Notes: generated by a model not told the origin, from the sequence alone. Shown: positions 26,766 to 35,807, counted from the first letter of the stretch. The stretch is DNA of 64,000 bases from Parenemella sanctibonifatiensis (GCF_002250565.1 NZ_NMVJ01000001.1:682001-746000); one strand, 5' to 3'. Translations and numbers: made by a program.

Positions 26766-26809
26766 GTTCATCACCTGTTCACCAAATGTGCTGACTTCGG
26801 TCACCTGGG
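26766..26809 (+). promoter_or_regulatory. extended PHO box upstream of pstS
   Basis: Four consecutive 11-bp units start at 26766 (GTTCATCACCT), 26777 (GTTCACCAAAT), 26788 (GTGCTGACTTC) and 26799 (GGTCACCTGGG). Three of the four begin G[GT]TCA. This phased arrangement is the classical actinobacterial PHO box, as at 3943. It ends about 95 bp before the pstS start, suitable for activation by RegX3. Confidence 0.8.
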
Positions 26810-26904
26810 ACCCCTACCTTCACTGGTGGCAGAGATGACAACTTTGCCCGCACGCCTTGGCTACTCGGGCGTTGCGATCCCTCAAGCCACGAAGGAACTC
26901 ACTC

Positions 26905-28038
26905 GTGTCGATGAACCGCTTCGCCAAGATCGCCGCTGTCGCGGCTGCCTCCACTCTGGTGCTGGCCGCCTGTAGCAGCGAGTCCGCTGACCCGACCCAG
27001 CCCGCTTCGAGCGGCCCGGCGACCTCCTCGTCCTCCTCCTCGGCTTCGACCGAGACCGGTGGCGGCACCGGCTTCACCCCCGAGTGCCCCGGCGGCCAGC
27101 TCACCGGTTCCGGCGCCTCCTCGCAGGTCACCGCTGTGACCGAGGTCATCTCCGCCTATTCCGCCGAGTGCGGCGACACCCAGATCGAGTACACCGGCCC
27201 CGGATCGGGCGACGGCATCAAGGCCTTCGTGGCCAACCAGGTTGACTGGGCCGGCTCCGACTCCGTCCTGAAGGACGATCAGACCACTCAGGCTGCTGAG
27301 CGTTGCGGTGGCAACGACGCCTGGAACCTCCCGATGGTTGTTGGCCCGATCGCTTTCGCCTTCAACATCGACGGAGTCGACGAGCTGAACCTCACGGCCC
27401 CGGTCGTCTCCAAGATCCTGCTGGGCGAGATCACCAGCTGGAACGACCCGGCCATCGCCGAGCTGAACCCCGACGCCACCCTGCCGGACCAGGCCATCTC
27501 GGTCTTCTTCCGCTCCTCCTCCTCGGGCACCACCGAGAACCTGACCAAGTATCTGGCCGAGGCCGGCGAGTGGCCGCACGAGCCCTCCAAGGACTGGGCC
27601 GGCTCCGTTGGTGAGGGCCGTCCGGCCACCGCTGACGTCGCCGACTCCGTCGCCAACACCCCCGGCGGCTTCTCCTACATGGAGTGGGGCGCAGCCTTGG
27701 AGCGCAACCTGGGCGTTGCTTCCCTCGACGGTGCTGAGCTCAACCCCGAGAACGTCGGCTCGGCTCTGACCGCTGCTGAGAACGTCGGCGAGGGCAACGA
27801 CATCCGTCTCGAGCTCAAGTACTCGGGTCTGCCTGAGGGCGCCTACCCGGCCATCATGGTGACCTACGAGATCGTCTGCTCCGCTGGCGGCCCCGAGAAC
27901 ACCGAACTGCTGAAGGACTTCCTGGGCTACTGGGCCTCCGAGGACGGCCAGGCTCCCCTCGAGGACCTCGGTTACTCCCCGCTGCCGGCCGAAATGATCG
28001 CTCAGGTCGAAGAGGCCATCGCTGCCATCGAGGCGTGA
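26905..28038 (+). CDS. pstS: phosphate ABC transporter substrate-binding lipoprotein PstS
   Basis: About 377 residues from GTG 26905, eight bases after GAAGGA; ATG 26911 is the alternative. The lipoprotein signal ends LVLAAC, followed by a long Ser/Thr-rich linker. The binding domain shows the PstS phosphate-contact segments TGSGASSQ-like GSGASSQVT, VDWAGSDSVL and SVFFRSSSSGTTENLTKYL. It delivers phosphate to PstCA at the outer face of the membrane. It is separated from pstC by a strong hairpin, which should give more PstS than permease. A PHO box lies upstream. Confidence 0.95.
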   Translation: MSMNRFAKIAAVAAASTLVLAACSSESADPTQPASSGPATSSSSSSASTETGGGTGFTPECPGGQLTGSGASSQVTAVTEVISAYSAECGDTQIEYTGPGSGDGIKAFVANQVDWAGSDSVLKDDQTTQAAERCGGNDAWNLPMVVGPIAFAFNIDGVDELNLTAPVVSKILLGEITSWNDPAIAELNPDATLPDQAISVFFRSSSSGTTENLTKYLAEAGEWPHEPSKDWAGSVGEGRPATADVADSVANTPGGFSYMEWGAALERNLGVASLDGAELNPENVGSALTAAENVGEGNDIRLELKYSGLPEGAYPAIMVTYEIVCSAGGPENTELLKDFLGYWASEDGQAPLEDLGYSPLPAEMIAQVEEAIAAIEA

Positions 28039-28070
28039 TCCATCCTCCTCACCGCCGGTGACATCCAAGG

Positions 28071-28103
28071 AACGGCCCCCTCGCCTCGGGCGAGGGGGCC
28101 GTT
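28071..28103 (+). terminator. hairpin between pstS and pstC (attenuator or terminator)
   Basis: A perfect 15-bp stem (28071-28085 against 28089-28103) with a TCG loop, followed by TTCTG. It is probably partly read through, giving more pstS than pstCAB transcript. Confidence 0.8.
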
Positions 28104-28158
28104 TCTGGGGTCAAAGCCTTGACCTGTCCGCAAGCTCCACGCTCTGATAGGGAGTGCG

Positions 28159-29184
28159 ATGTCCAGCAATGATGTTCCCCCGCCAGGGGATGACCCGACG
28201 CCCCGCCGTGCCGTCACGACCCAGGAACGCGGCGGCGAGACCGACCGCGCCGCTCACGCGAAGGTCAGCCGGGTCGGCGACCGTGCCATGACGATCTCGA
28301 GCACGGCAGCCAGCGCCATCATCGTGCTGGCGGTGGCATTCGTCGCACTTTTCCTCACCACTTCGGCGGTGCCCGCGCTATTGGCGAACAATGCCAACTT
28401 CTTCGGCACCAACGAATGGACGATGGATCCGAACAACCTCCGGTTCGGCATCCTCGGCCTGCTGTGGACCACCGTCCTCACCTCGACCATCGCCTTGCTG
28501 TTGGCGGTGCCGGTCTCGGTCGGCATCGCCCTGCTCATCACGCACTACACCCCCAAGCGCATCGGGCAGCCGATCGCCTTCGTGGTGGACCTGCTGGCGG
28601 CAGTGCCCTCGGTGATCTTCGGCCTGTGGGGCTTCCAGTTCCTTGCTCCCTTCCTGCGCCCCTTCTCGGAGTTCCTGCGCTCCACGGTCGGCGCGGTCAT
28701 CCCCGGCTTCCGCGGCGGTCTGGCCGTCCCGGACGGTTCGGCCTTCACCGCCGGCATCGTGCTGGCGATCATGATCCTGCCGATCATCACTGCGCTGTGC
28801 CGCGACTCCTTCGCGCAGACGCCCCGTGACGAGATCGAGGCCTCGCTCGCCCTCGGCGCCACCCGCTGGGAGGTCATGCGGATGGCCGTGCTGCCCCATG
28901 GTCGTTCCGGTGTGGTCGCCGCCGCGATGCTGGGCCTGGGGCGCGCCCTCGGCGAGACCATCGCCGTGATGATCATCCTGTCCACGCCCGGCTCCGGCCC
29001 GATCGACTTCTCGATCTTCGCCGGCGGCGAGACCTTCGCTTCCACCATCGCCTCCAACCAGGGTGAGTTCAGCCATCCGTTGACCACCGGTGCGTACATC
29101 GCTGCGGGCCTGACGCTCTTCCTGATCACCTTCGTCGTCAACGCGCTGGCGCGCGTGGTCGCCGACTCCGGAAAGGCCAAGTGA
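28159..29184 (+). CDS. pstC: phosphate ABC transporter permease PstC
   Basis: A 341-residue permease with six membrane helices after a hydrophilic N-terminus of about 45 residues. The EAA loop that contacts PstB reads EIEASLALGATRWEVMRMAVLP; LLAAVPSVIFGLWGFQFLAPFLRP is typical of PstC. The start is ATG 28159 after GGGAG. The stop overlaps the pstA start region (GTGATGAG), so the two permeases are coupled. Confidence 0.95.
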   Translation: MSSNDVPPPGDDPTPRRAVTTQERGGETDRAAHAKVSRVGDRAMTISSTAASAIIVLAVAFVALFLTTSAVPALLANNANFFGTNEWTMDPNNLRFGILGLLWTTVLTSTIALLLAVPVSVGIALLITHYTPKRIGQPIAFVVDLLAAVPSVIFGLWGFQFLAPFLRPFSEFLRSTVGAVIPGFRGGLAVPDGSAFTAGIVLAIMILPIITALCRDSFAQTPRDEIEASLALGATRWEVMRMAVLPHGRSGVVAAAMLGLGRALGETIAVMIILSTPGSGPIDFSIFAGGETFASTIASNQGEFSHPLTTGAYIAAGLTLFLITFVVNALARVVADSGKAK

Positions 29185-30425
29185 TGAGTGCATCTGATGA
29201 CACCTCCGTGGCAACTCCTGACCTCGACTCCGCCACCACTGAACTCACCCCGGCCGGCGGCAACCCTGGCGGTCTGGACCTGCGCCGCCCCAAGGGCAGC
29301 CGCACCTTCGTCGATGTACTGATGCGGGCGCTGATCTGGGGCTCGGCGGTGCTGGCCCTGGCTCCCCTGCTGTGGATCCTCATCTCGGTCACCATGCGGG
29401 GCGCCCCCCTCAACGTGATGGCTCCGCCGGACTACACCCAGCTGTGCGTCACCGACGAGGGTCGTGACGCCACCCGTGCCCCCACCGAGGCCTGCGGCAC
29501 CGAGTACTTCGCCGAAGCCCCCGACGGTTACGAATGGCGCTGGGTGGGCGGTGGCCGCTACCCCGAGGTGGGAGCCCCGTTCAACACCTACGGCACCCTC
29601 AGCCTGAACCGGATCGAGCGGGAGTTGGAGAACAACCCCGACCTGATCGTCCGGGTCACCTCCGACGAGGGCGCCGGCTGGCTGCTGACTCCGTCGATGG
29701 AGTGGTGGACCGAACCGCTCGGTGCTGCCACCCCGCAGACCCCGCGCGGCGGTGCCCTGCACGCCATCTACGGCTCGGTGGTGGTGACGGCCCTGACCAC
29801 CTTGGTTGCGGTCCCGCTCGCCCTGTTGGGTGCAGTCTTCCTCGTCGAGTACGCCCGCGGCACCCGGCTGGGCCGGGTGGTCTCGTTCTGCGTGGACATC
29901 CTCACCGGTATCCCCTCGATCGTGGCGGGCCTGTTCATCTACACCCTGCTCATCACGACCCTGGGCATGGGCAAGTCCGCCTTCGCCGTGGCGCTGGCCC
30001 TGATGATCCTGATGATCCCGGTGGTGCTGCGCTCCACCGAGGAGATGCTCAAACTGGTGCCCAACTCGCTGCGCGAAGCTTCGTACGCCCTCGGCGTACC
30101 GAAGTGGAAGACGATCATGTCGGTCGTGGTCCCCACGGCCCGCAGCGGCATCTTCACCGGTGTCATCTTGGGCATCGCCCGAGTCATGGGCGAGACGGCT
30201 CCCTGGCTGATCCTGGTCGGCTATGCCACGAATCTGTATCTCAATCCGTTCAGCGGTAGCATGGGCGCGCTGCCCACGATGATCAACACCAGTCGTGTGA
30301 TCGCTCCGCAGTTCCCCGGTTACGACCGGACCTGGGGTGCAGCGTTCACCCTGATCTTCATCGTCATGTTGCTCAACCTGCTGGCCCGCGCCATTTCCCG
30401 GGCCGGCCAGTTGAAGCAGAAGTAA
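29184..30425 (+). CDS. pstA: phosphate ABC transporter permease PstA with a large external loop
   Basis: 413 residues from ATG 29184 (GTG 29181 is also in frame). There are six membrane helices. The EAA loop reads [18 protein letters not shown] and [16 protein letters not shown] is a PstA mark. Unlike most PstA proteins, about 120 hydrophilic residues separate helix 1 (about 38-58) from helix 2. They include two Cys and several Trp ([27 protein letters not shown]) and should face outside. The loop may contact PstS. It forms the channel with PstC. Confidence 0.93.
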   Translation: MSASDDTSVATPDLDSATTELTPAGGNPGGLDLRRPKGSRTFVDVLMRALIWGSAVLALAPLLWILISVTMRGAPLNVMAPPDYTQLCVTDEGRDATRAPTEACGTEYFAEAPDGYEWRWVGGGRYPEVGAPFNTYGTLSLNRIERELENNPDLIVRVTSDEGAGWLLTPSMEWWTEPLGAATPQTPRGGALHAIYGSVVVTALTTLVAVPLALLGAVFLVEYARGTRLGRVVSFCVDILTGIPSIVAGLFIYTLLITTLGMGKSAFAVALALMILMIPVVLRSTEEMLKLVPNSLREASYALGVPKWKTIMSVVVPTARSGIFTGVILGIARVMGETAPWLILVGYATNLYLNPFSGSMGALPTMINTSRVIAPQFPGYDRTWGAAFTLIFIVMLLNLLARAISRAGQLKQK

Positions 30426-30444
30426 GCCGAAAGGACCATCAGTC

Positions 30445-31221
30445 ATGGCCAAGCGCATTGAGGTCGAGAACCTCAACGTCTACTACGGCAAGTTCCACGC
30501 CGTCCAGAACGTCAACCTGACGGTCGAGCCGGCTTCGGTGACGGCCTTCATCGGCCCCTCGGGCTGCGGCAAGTCGACCGTGCTCCGCACCCTGAACCGG
30601 ATGCACGAAGTCATCCAGGGCGCCTACTGTGAGGGCGAGATCCGGCTCGACGGCACCAACCTCTACGGTCAGGGTGTCGACCCGGTCGCGGTCCGGCGGC
30701 TCGTGGGAATGGTCTTCCAGCGCCCCAACCCCTTCCCCTCCATGTCGATCTACGACAACGTCGCTGCGGGCCTGCGCCTCAACGGCGAGCGCCGCAAGAA
30801 GGTGCTCGACGAGGCGGTGGAGAAGTCGCTGAAGGCAGCCAACCTCTGGAATGAGGTGAAGGACCGGCTCGGCTCCGCCGGTGTCGGCCTGTCCGGTGGC
30901 CAGCAGCAGCGTCTGTGCATCGCCCGCGCCATCGCCGTGGAGCCCGAGGTGGTCCTGATGGACGAGCCGTGCTCCGCCCTGGACCCGATCTCGACCCTGG
31001 CGATCGAGGACCTGATCGGTGAGCTGAAGAGCGACTACACCGTCGTCATCGTCACCCACAACATGCAGCAGGCAGCCCGGGTGTCGGACCAGACGGCCTT
31101 CTTCAACCTCGAGGCGCAGGGCAAGCCCGGCGCCCTGGTGGAGATCGACAAGACCGAGACGATTTTCTCCAACCCCGCCAAGAAGGCAACCGAGGACTAC
31201 ATCACCGGCCGCTTCGGCTGA
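30445..31221 (+). CDS. pstB: phosphate ABC transporter ATP-binding protein PstB
   Basis: A 258-residue ATPase: Walker [11 protein letters not shown]-loop VFQRPNPFP, signature LSGGQQQR, Walker [14 protein letters not shown] and switch His in VTHNMQQA. It ends DYITGRFG, the usual PstB C-terminus. It follows pstA by 19 bp with AAAGGA as ribosome site and closes the pst operon before a hairpin terminator. Confidence 0.97.
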   Translation: MAKRIEVENLNVYYGKFHAVQNVNLTVEPASVTAFIGPSGCGKSTVLRTLNRMHEVIQGAYCEGEIRLDGTNLYGQGVDPVAVRRLVGMVFQRPNPFPSMSIYDNVAAGLRLNGERRKKVLDEAVEKSLKAANLWNEVKDRLGSAGVGLSGGQQQRLCIARAIAVEPEVVLMDEPCSALDPISTLAIEDLIGELKSDYTVVIVTHNMQQAARVSDQTAFFNLEAQGKPGALVEIDKTETIFSNPAKKATEDYITGRFG

Positions 31222-31239
31222 TCCATCCCCCACTCTCCC

Positions 31240-31273
31240 GAACGGGCTTCAGCGGTTGCGCTGGGGCCCGTTC
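31240..31273 (+). terminator. hairpin terminator after pstB
   Basis: GAACGGGC (31240-31247) pairs with GCCCGTTC (31266-31273), and an inner CAGCG/CGCTG stem closes a GTTG loop. It marks the end of pstSCAB. Confidence 0.75.
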
Positions 31274-31318
31274 TGCGTCAGGGGTCGGCGTACCCTCCTC
31301 GGTGGTTACGATGGTGGC

Positions 31319-32161
31319 GTGAGCGCACAACCAGGCTGGTATCCCGACCCTGCCGGTCAGCCCGGCATGTACCGCTACTGGGACGGCCAGCAGTGGGCCG
31401 CCGAAGCGAGCCCAACGCCTGGCGGATCAGGCGCGCCATCCGACTCCGGTGACTCCCAGGGCGGCGGCCGCAGCGGCCCCGGCCTGTGGATTGCGATCGC
31501 GGTGGGCGCCCTGGTGATCGTGCTGATCGCGATCTTCGCCATCCCACGACTGGGCGACGTGCTGGGCGGCGACGGCACCGAGGTGCCGCCCTCCCAGGGC
31601 GATGTCTGCCCGCCCGCTCCCGAGACGCCGATCCCGCCCGACGACCAGCCCGGCGACGGCCGGGTGCACGGCGGCGGTATGTCCTATCCGCTGCTGGGTT
31701 CACCGTGGGGTGCGCCCGAGATCGAGACCCGGATGCCGTTCGGTGCCGGCGTCATCGGCCAGATCGTCACCGTGGAACCGAACTATGCCCCCGGTCAGAG
31801 CTGGGTGGCCTCGGTCCACATTGGCCGGCTGGTCGCCGGTGACGGCTTCTACAGCCCCGAGGCTGCCTCCGAGATCGTGGTGCGCTGCATCCTGGGATCC
31901 TTCTACGGCGACAACGAGGTCACTCGCAGTGACCAGATCAACGAGGCCCGCACCGTCGAGGGGCACGAGGCCTGGCTGGTCGAGACGGAGCTGAGCTTCG
32001 ACATCGAAAACCTGCGCACCACCAACGAGACGGCCATCATCCTGATCGTCGCGATCGACGCGGAGTCGGCTGGCATCTTCTTCGCCTCCATCCCCAACAC
32101 CGCCCCGGAGTTGCTGCAGCCGGCGCGGGACTCGATGGACGCGATCCGGATCGAGGGCTGA
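31319..32161 (+). CDS. DUF2510-domain single-pass membrane protein
   Basis: 280 residues from GTG 31319. The N-terminus is a DUF2510 motif (QPGWYPDPAGQPGMYRYWDG), common on actinobacterial membrane proteins. A Gly/Ser linker, one membrane helix (about 57-78) and an external domain of about 200 residues follow; the latter contains two Cys and no recognised fold. No Shine-Dalgarno is seen. A TACGAT -10-like box lies just 7 bases upstream, so the transcript may be leaderless. Function unknown; probably independent of pst because a terminator precedes it. Confidence 0.75.
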   Translation: MSAQPGWYPDPAGQPGMYRYWDGQQWAAEASPTPGGSGAPSDSGDSQGGGRSGPGLWIAIAVGALVIVLIAIFAIPRLGDVLGGDGTEVPPSQGDVCPPAPETPIPPDDQPGDGRVHGGGMSYPLLGSPWGAPEIETRMPFGAGVIGQIVTVEPNYAPGQSWVASVHIGRLVAGDGFYSPEAASEIVVRCILGSFYGDNEVTRSDQINEARTVEGHEAWLVETELSFDIENLRTTNETAIILIVAIDAESAGIFFASIPNTAPELLQPARDSMDAIRIEG

Positions 32162-32169
32162 CGCCCTAC

Positions 32170-32237
32170 TGACCCACGTCTGTCATTGACCCACGTCTGT
32201 CATTGACCCACGTCTGTCATTGACCCACGTCTGTCAC
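32170..32237. repeat. four tandem 17-bp units in a convergent intergenic region
   Basis: The unit TGACCCACGTCTGTCAT starts at 32170, 32187, 32204 and 32221, with a single change at the last base of the last copy. Each unit is an imperfect palindrome: TGAC and GTCA arms around a central ACGT. The last copy overlaps the stop codon of the leftward lpqI gene. It could be a repeated protein-binding site or a slippage-prone satellite. Confidence 0.95.
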
Positions 32238-33496
32238 TGACACAGCATCAGGCCGCGGGCGGCCTTGGCGCCCAGCACTCGGCTGGCCGACTCGGTGATC
32301 CGTTCCCGAAACGCCGGGTCGGCCTCGGCCTTGGCCAGCAGCGCGTCCGCCATCTCCTGCTGCAGTGCCGGGTTGGCGTTGATCACCAGGTCCCCGCCGG
32401 CCTGGATGAACAGCACCGCCCGCTCCCCGGCCGGTACCGCCTCCCCCGAGGGTAACTGGGCAGCGGCCTCGGCCTCGCCGAGGTCATCGGAGATCACCAG
32501 CCCGCCGTAGCCGAGCTGTTCGCGCAGCAGCTGCTCGATCAGCGCCGGGGAGTAGACACCGGGGTGGTCGGGGTCGATCCGGGTGTAGGTCGCCGAGGAG
32601 ATCATCACCATGTCAGCGCCGGCGGCGATGGCCTGCTGGAAGATCGTGAGTGACGGTGAATCCGGGCCGGTGACCTCATCGCGTACGTCGGCGCTCAGGT
32701 CGGTGTTGCCCTCCACCTCACCCAAGCCCGGGAAGTGCTTGACGGAGGTGCCCATCCCGGCCGCGTCCATCCCTTCGATGAACGCCTCGACCTGCACCGC
32801 GACTGCCGCCGGGTCCGAGCCGTAGCCACGATCGAGTCGGCCGATCGGCTCATTGGTGGTCATCTTGTCCTGCGGCACGACGTCGCCGACCGGAGCCAGA
32901 TTCCAGTCCACGCCTGCATCCTTGAGCTGGGTGGCCCAGGTCTCGGCCTCGGCTCGCAGCTCGTCCGGGTCCAGCTCCGCCTGCTCGGCAGCCGAGGGGA
33001 TCCGGTCGAAGCCTGACCCTCGCAGTCGCTGCACCTGGCCGCCTTCCTGGTCCGCAGCAACGGCGAGCGGCAAGGGTACGCCGCTGCTCTCGCGTACCTG
33101 GTCGGTCAACTCGCGGACCCCGGACACCCCGCCGGTGTAATTGCCCAGCAGCAGGATGCTGCCGGTGTTGGTACTGCGCATCACCTCGAAGAGGTCCTCC
33201 CCCACACCGGAGTTGGTCTGCACGCCAAGCATCAGCAACTGCCCGACCTGCAGCTCCAGTGGCAGGTGTTCCACGATCGAGCGGCACTGCGACACCTCGG
33301 GCGGCACCGTGACGCTGGGAACCGGGTCGGACGGAATCGCGGTCGGTTCCTCGGTCGAGGTCTCCACCGAACCGACCGGCGAGGGTGGCGGCTCCGGGGC
33401 CGGACCAGCCGAACAGGCCGCCAGCAGTGCCAACGCCAGACCGAGTCCGACCAGGCTGAGCCGGCGGCGTCGAGCCGGGGACGCAAAGGGGGACAT
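32234..33496 (-). CDS. lpqI: LpqI-like glycoside hydrolase family 3 lipoprotein
   Basis: 420 residues from ATG 33496, with AGGAG upstream. The lipoprotein signal ends LLAACS, followed by a Pro/Ser/Thr linker. The GH3 TIM barrel (about 65-400) has LAVAADQEGGQVQRL, KHFPGLGEVEGNTDLS and the nucleophile Asp in GLVISDDLGE. NagZ enzymes normally carry a catalytic His two residues after the Asp in the mobile loop; the NTDLS here lacks it, as I recall for mycobacterial LpqI. The likely role is release of N-acetylglucosamine from wall fragments at the cell surface. Confidence 0.85.
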   Translation of the reverse strand: MSPFASPARRRRLSLVGLGLALALLAACSAGPAPEPPPSPVGSVETSTEEPTAIPSDPVPSVTVPPEVSQCRSIVEHLPLELQVGQLLMLGVQTNSGVGEDLFEVMRSTNTGSILLLGNYTGGVSGVRELTDQVRESSGVPLPLAVAADQEGGQVQRLRGSGFDRIPSAAEQAELDPDELRAEAETWATQLKDAGVDWNLAPVGDVVPQDKMTTNEPIGRLDRGYGSDPAAVAVQVEAFIEGMDAAGMGTSVKHFPGLGEVEGNTDLSADVRDEVTGPDSPSLTIFQQAIAAGADMVMISSATYTRIDPDHPGVYSPALIEQLLREQLGYGGLVISDDLGEAEAAAQLPSGEAVPAGERAVLFIQAGGDLVINANPALQQEMADALLAKAEADPAFRERITESASRVLGAKAARGLMLCQ

Positions 33497-33543
33497 GGCA
33501 GGGACTCCTGTTCGGACGAAAGCGTGACTCAGTCTAGGTGTGC

Positions 33544-34956
33544 TCAGGAACGCGGCTCGGCGCTTGCCTCCTGCAGCGCCAGCAGGGCGTTCTCGACCAC
33601 CTCGGTGAGGGCGGGATGGATCCAGTACTGGCCGCGCGCCAGCCGGCGCAGCGGCAGGTCGAAGCTGAGCGCCTCGATGATCGGCTGGATCAGCATCGAC
33701 GCGTCCGGACCGATGATGTGACCACCCAACAGGCGGCCGTCCCGGTCCCCGACCAGCTTGCAGAAGTGGCCCTCGTCCTCCAACGCCCAGCCGTAGGCGG
33801 TGGCGGCGTAGTCGGTGGTGCCGGTCACCACGTCGTAGCCTTCCCGGCGCGCCTGCTGCTCGGTGAGGCCGACGCTGGCGACCTGCGGGTCGCTGAACAC
33901 TGCCGCCGGCACGAAGCGGTGGTCGGCGGGCTCCAGATGGTCGGGGTGGGTGATGTTGTGGTGGACGATGCGGCCCTCGTGGTTGGCAACGTGCTTGAGC
34001 ATCCACGGGCTCGACACGTCGCCCAGCGCCCAGACCCCGTCGGCGCTGGTGCGCTGATAGGCGTCCACCCGGATCCGGCCCTCCGCCACCTCGACGCCGG
34101 CCTTGTCGAGGTCGAGGTCGAGGTTGGGTTCCCGTCCCACCGCGACCAGCACCAGATCGGCGTCGTAGTCATACTCGACCTCGTCGTCGTCGGTGGTGAG
34201 CACGCGTACGCCCCCGGCCACATCGTCATCGCCGCCGGGCACCAAGCCGGTCACCTGCTGACCCAGGTGGATCCGTACCCGCTTGCCCAACAGTTCCGTG
34301 AAGCGTTCCCGGACTGCCTCGTCCTGACCGCGCAGCAACAGGTCACCGCGGTGGATCATGGTGACGTCGACGCCCAGCCCGGAGAAGATGTGGGCAAACT
34401 CGGCGCCGACGTAACCGCCGCCGACGATGATCAACTGACGGGGCAATTCGTCGATGCGCATGATGCTGTCGGAGGTGTGCACCAGACCGGCCAACGCCTC
34501 GGCGTGGTCCTCGTTGATCCAATCCGGCACCACCGAGCTGGAGCCCGTCGCGATGACGACCTGGTCCGCGGTGAATTCCTGGTCGCCGACCTTCAGCTGA
34601 CGTGGTCCGGTGAAGCGGGCCTCGCCATGGAAGACGGTGACATTGTCGAGCCCTTCGCGATAGTCCAGACCGCCGGCGGAGATCGCATCGATGCGCCCGA
34701 AGATCCGGTCCCGGATGGCGTCCCAGTCCGCGGTCAGCGTCGCGGGCGTGAGGCCGAGTCGGCCCGCCTCGGCGGCCGCCACCGCCAAATCAGCTGGTTT
34801 GACGTACATCTTGGTCGGAATGCAACCCCGGTTGAGGCAGGTGCCGCCGAAGATCTCCGACTTCTCGACGAGTGCCACTTTCTTGTCGGCGAACGCCTCA
34901 TCAATGATCGAATTGCCGGTGCCAGAACCAATGACGCAGAGATCGAAATGCTCCAT
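33544..34956 (-). CDS. mtr: mycothione reductase
   Basis: A 470-residue flavoprotein disulfide reductase from ATG 34956. FAD site GSGTGNS, redox-active pair GTCLNRGCIP, NAD(P)H site IVGGGYVGAEFA, second FAD segment GVWALGDV, and the C-terminal interface His in YWIHPALTEVVENALL. The first motif GSGTGN and the absence of lipoamide dehydrogenase features match Mtr, which reduces mycothiol disulfide with NADPH. It complements mshD in this window. It diverges from an SDR gene, 63 bp away. Confidence 0.92.
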   Translation of the reverse strand: MEHFDLCVIGSGTGNSIIDEAFADKKVALVEKSEIFGGTCLNRGCIPTKMYVKPADLAVAAAEAGRLGLTPATLTADWDAIRDRIFGRIDAISAGGLDYREGLDNVTVFHGEARFTGPRQLKVGDQEFTADQVVIATGSSSVVPDWINEDHAEALAGLVHTSDSIMRIDELPRQLIIVGGGYVGAEFAHIFSGLGVDVTMIHRGDLLLRGQDEAVRERFTELLGKRVRIHLGQQVTGLVPGGDDDVAGGVRVLTTDDDEVEYDYDADLVLVAVGREPNLDLDLDKAGVEVAEGRIRVDAYQRTSADGVWALGDVSSPWMLKHVANHEGRIVHHNITHPDHLEPADHRFVPAAVFSDPQVASVGLTEQQARREGYDVVTGTTDYAATAYGWALEDEGHFCKLVGDRDGRLLGGHIIGPDASMLIQPIIEALSFDLPLRRLARGQYWIHPALTEVVENALLALQEASAEPRS

Positions 34957-35019
34957 GGCCCCATCCTGCCACCGACACCCCACCCGATCGGGACAGCGTC
35001 TCCAGCTACCGTTGGCGGC

Positions 35020-35781
35020 ATGGAGCAACGACCCAAGACTGTCCTCATCACCGGCGCCACCGGCGGACTGGGACGTGCCTATGCCGAAGCCTTTGCTCAG
35101 CGCGGTTGCCGCCTGATCCTCAGCGGGCGACGGCCCGCCGCGCTCACCGAACTGGCCCAGCACCTCAGCAGCCGGCATGCCGCCGAAGCCACCATCGTCC
35201 CGGTGGATCTGGGCGTTCCGGGTGCGGCCCAGGAGATCCTGGATGCGGTCGAGGAACCGGTGGACGTTCTGGTCAACAACGCCGGCTTCGGGCTCAAGGG
35301 TGAGGTGGTGACTGCGGACCCGGCCGAGGTCGCCGAGATGATTCAGCTCAACTGCGGTGCACTGGTCCAGCTCGCGCACGGTTTCGGCGCCCGGATGGCC
35401 GCTGCCGGACGCGGCGAGATCATCAACGTCGCCAGCACCGCCGCCTTCCAGCCGATTCCGACGATGGCGGCGTACGCGGCGTCCAAGGCATTCGTGTTGT
35501 CCTTCAGTGATGGCCTGGCCGCCGAGTTGGCCCCGGCCGGCGTACAGGTGCTGGCGATCTGCCCCGGTCCGACCGAGACCGGCTTCTTCGAACGTGCCGG
35601 CGATCCCGACGCGATGGCGATGCGGCGTACCCCAGAAGATGTGGTGCGGACCACCCTGTCGGCGCTCGCCTCGGGCCGCTCAGTGGCGGTCGACGGCACC
35701 ATGAACGGACTGATGGCCTTCGCGAACCGGCTGGCGCCCCGGTCGCTCGCGCGGGCGATCGCCCAGCGTTACGTCGCCTGA
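35020..35781 (+). CDS. short-chain dehydrogenase/reductase
   Basis: A 253-residue classical SDR: TGATGGLG cofactor loop (about 12-19), NNAGFG, catalytic Ser in NVASTAA and Tyr-x3-Lys in YAASKAF. It has a C-terminal extension of about 40 residues after the core (MNGLMAFANRLAPRSLARAI), a pattern in SDRs of the DltE/YqjQ type that act on acyl or long-chain substrates. Substrate unknown. It ends convergently with ccsB, 26 bp away. Confidence 0.83.
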   Translation: MEQRPKTVLITGATGGLGRAYAEAFAQRGCRLILSGRRPAALTELAQHLSSRHAAEATIVPVDLGVPGAAQEILDAVEEPVDVLVNNAGFGLKGEVVTADPAEVAEMIQLNCGALVQLAHGFGARMAAAGRGEIINVASTAAFQPIPTMAAYAASKAFVLSFSDGLAAELAPAGVQVLAICPGPTETGFFERAGDPDAMAMRRTPEDVVRTTLSALASGRSVAVDGTMNGLMAFANRLAPRSLARAIAQRYVA

Positions 35782-35807
35782 ATCAGCCCTGTCCTTGAAT
35801 CAGCCGC

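Noticed and set aside
28545-30476. A 643-codon open frame antisense to pstC and pstA
   Set aside because: It is a mirror of strongly recognised permease genes in high-GC DNA. Its translation is Gly/His/Gln/Arg-rich with no family features or ribosome site.
32170-32237. The 17-bp tandem array as a CRISPR
   Set aside because: The units abut without spacers, are too short and have no cas genes nearby.
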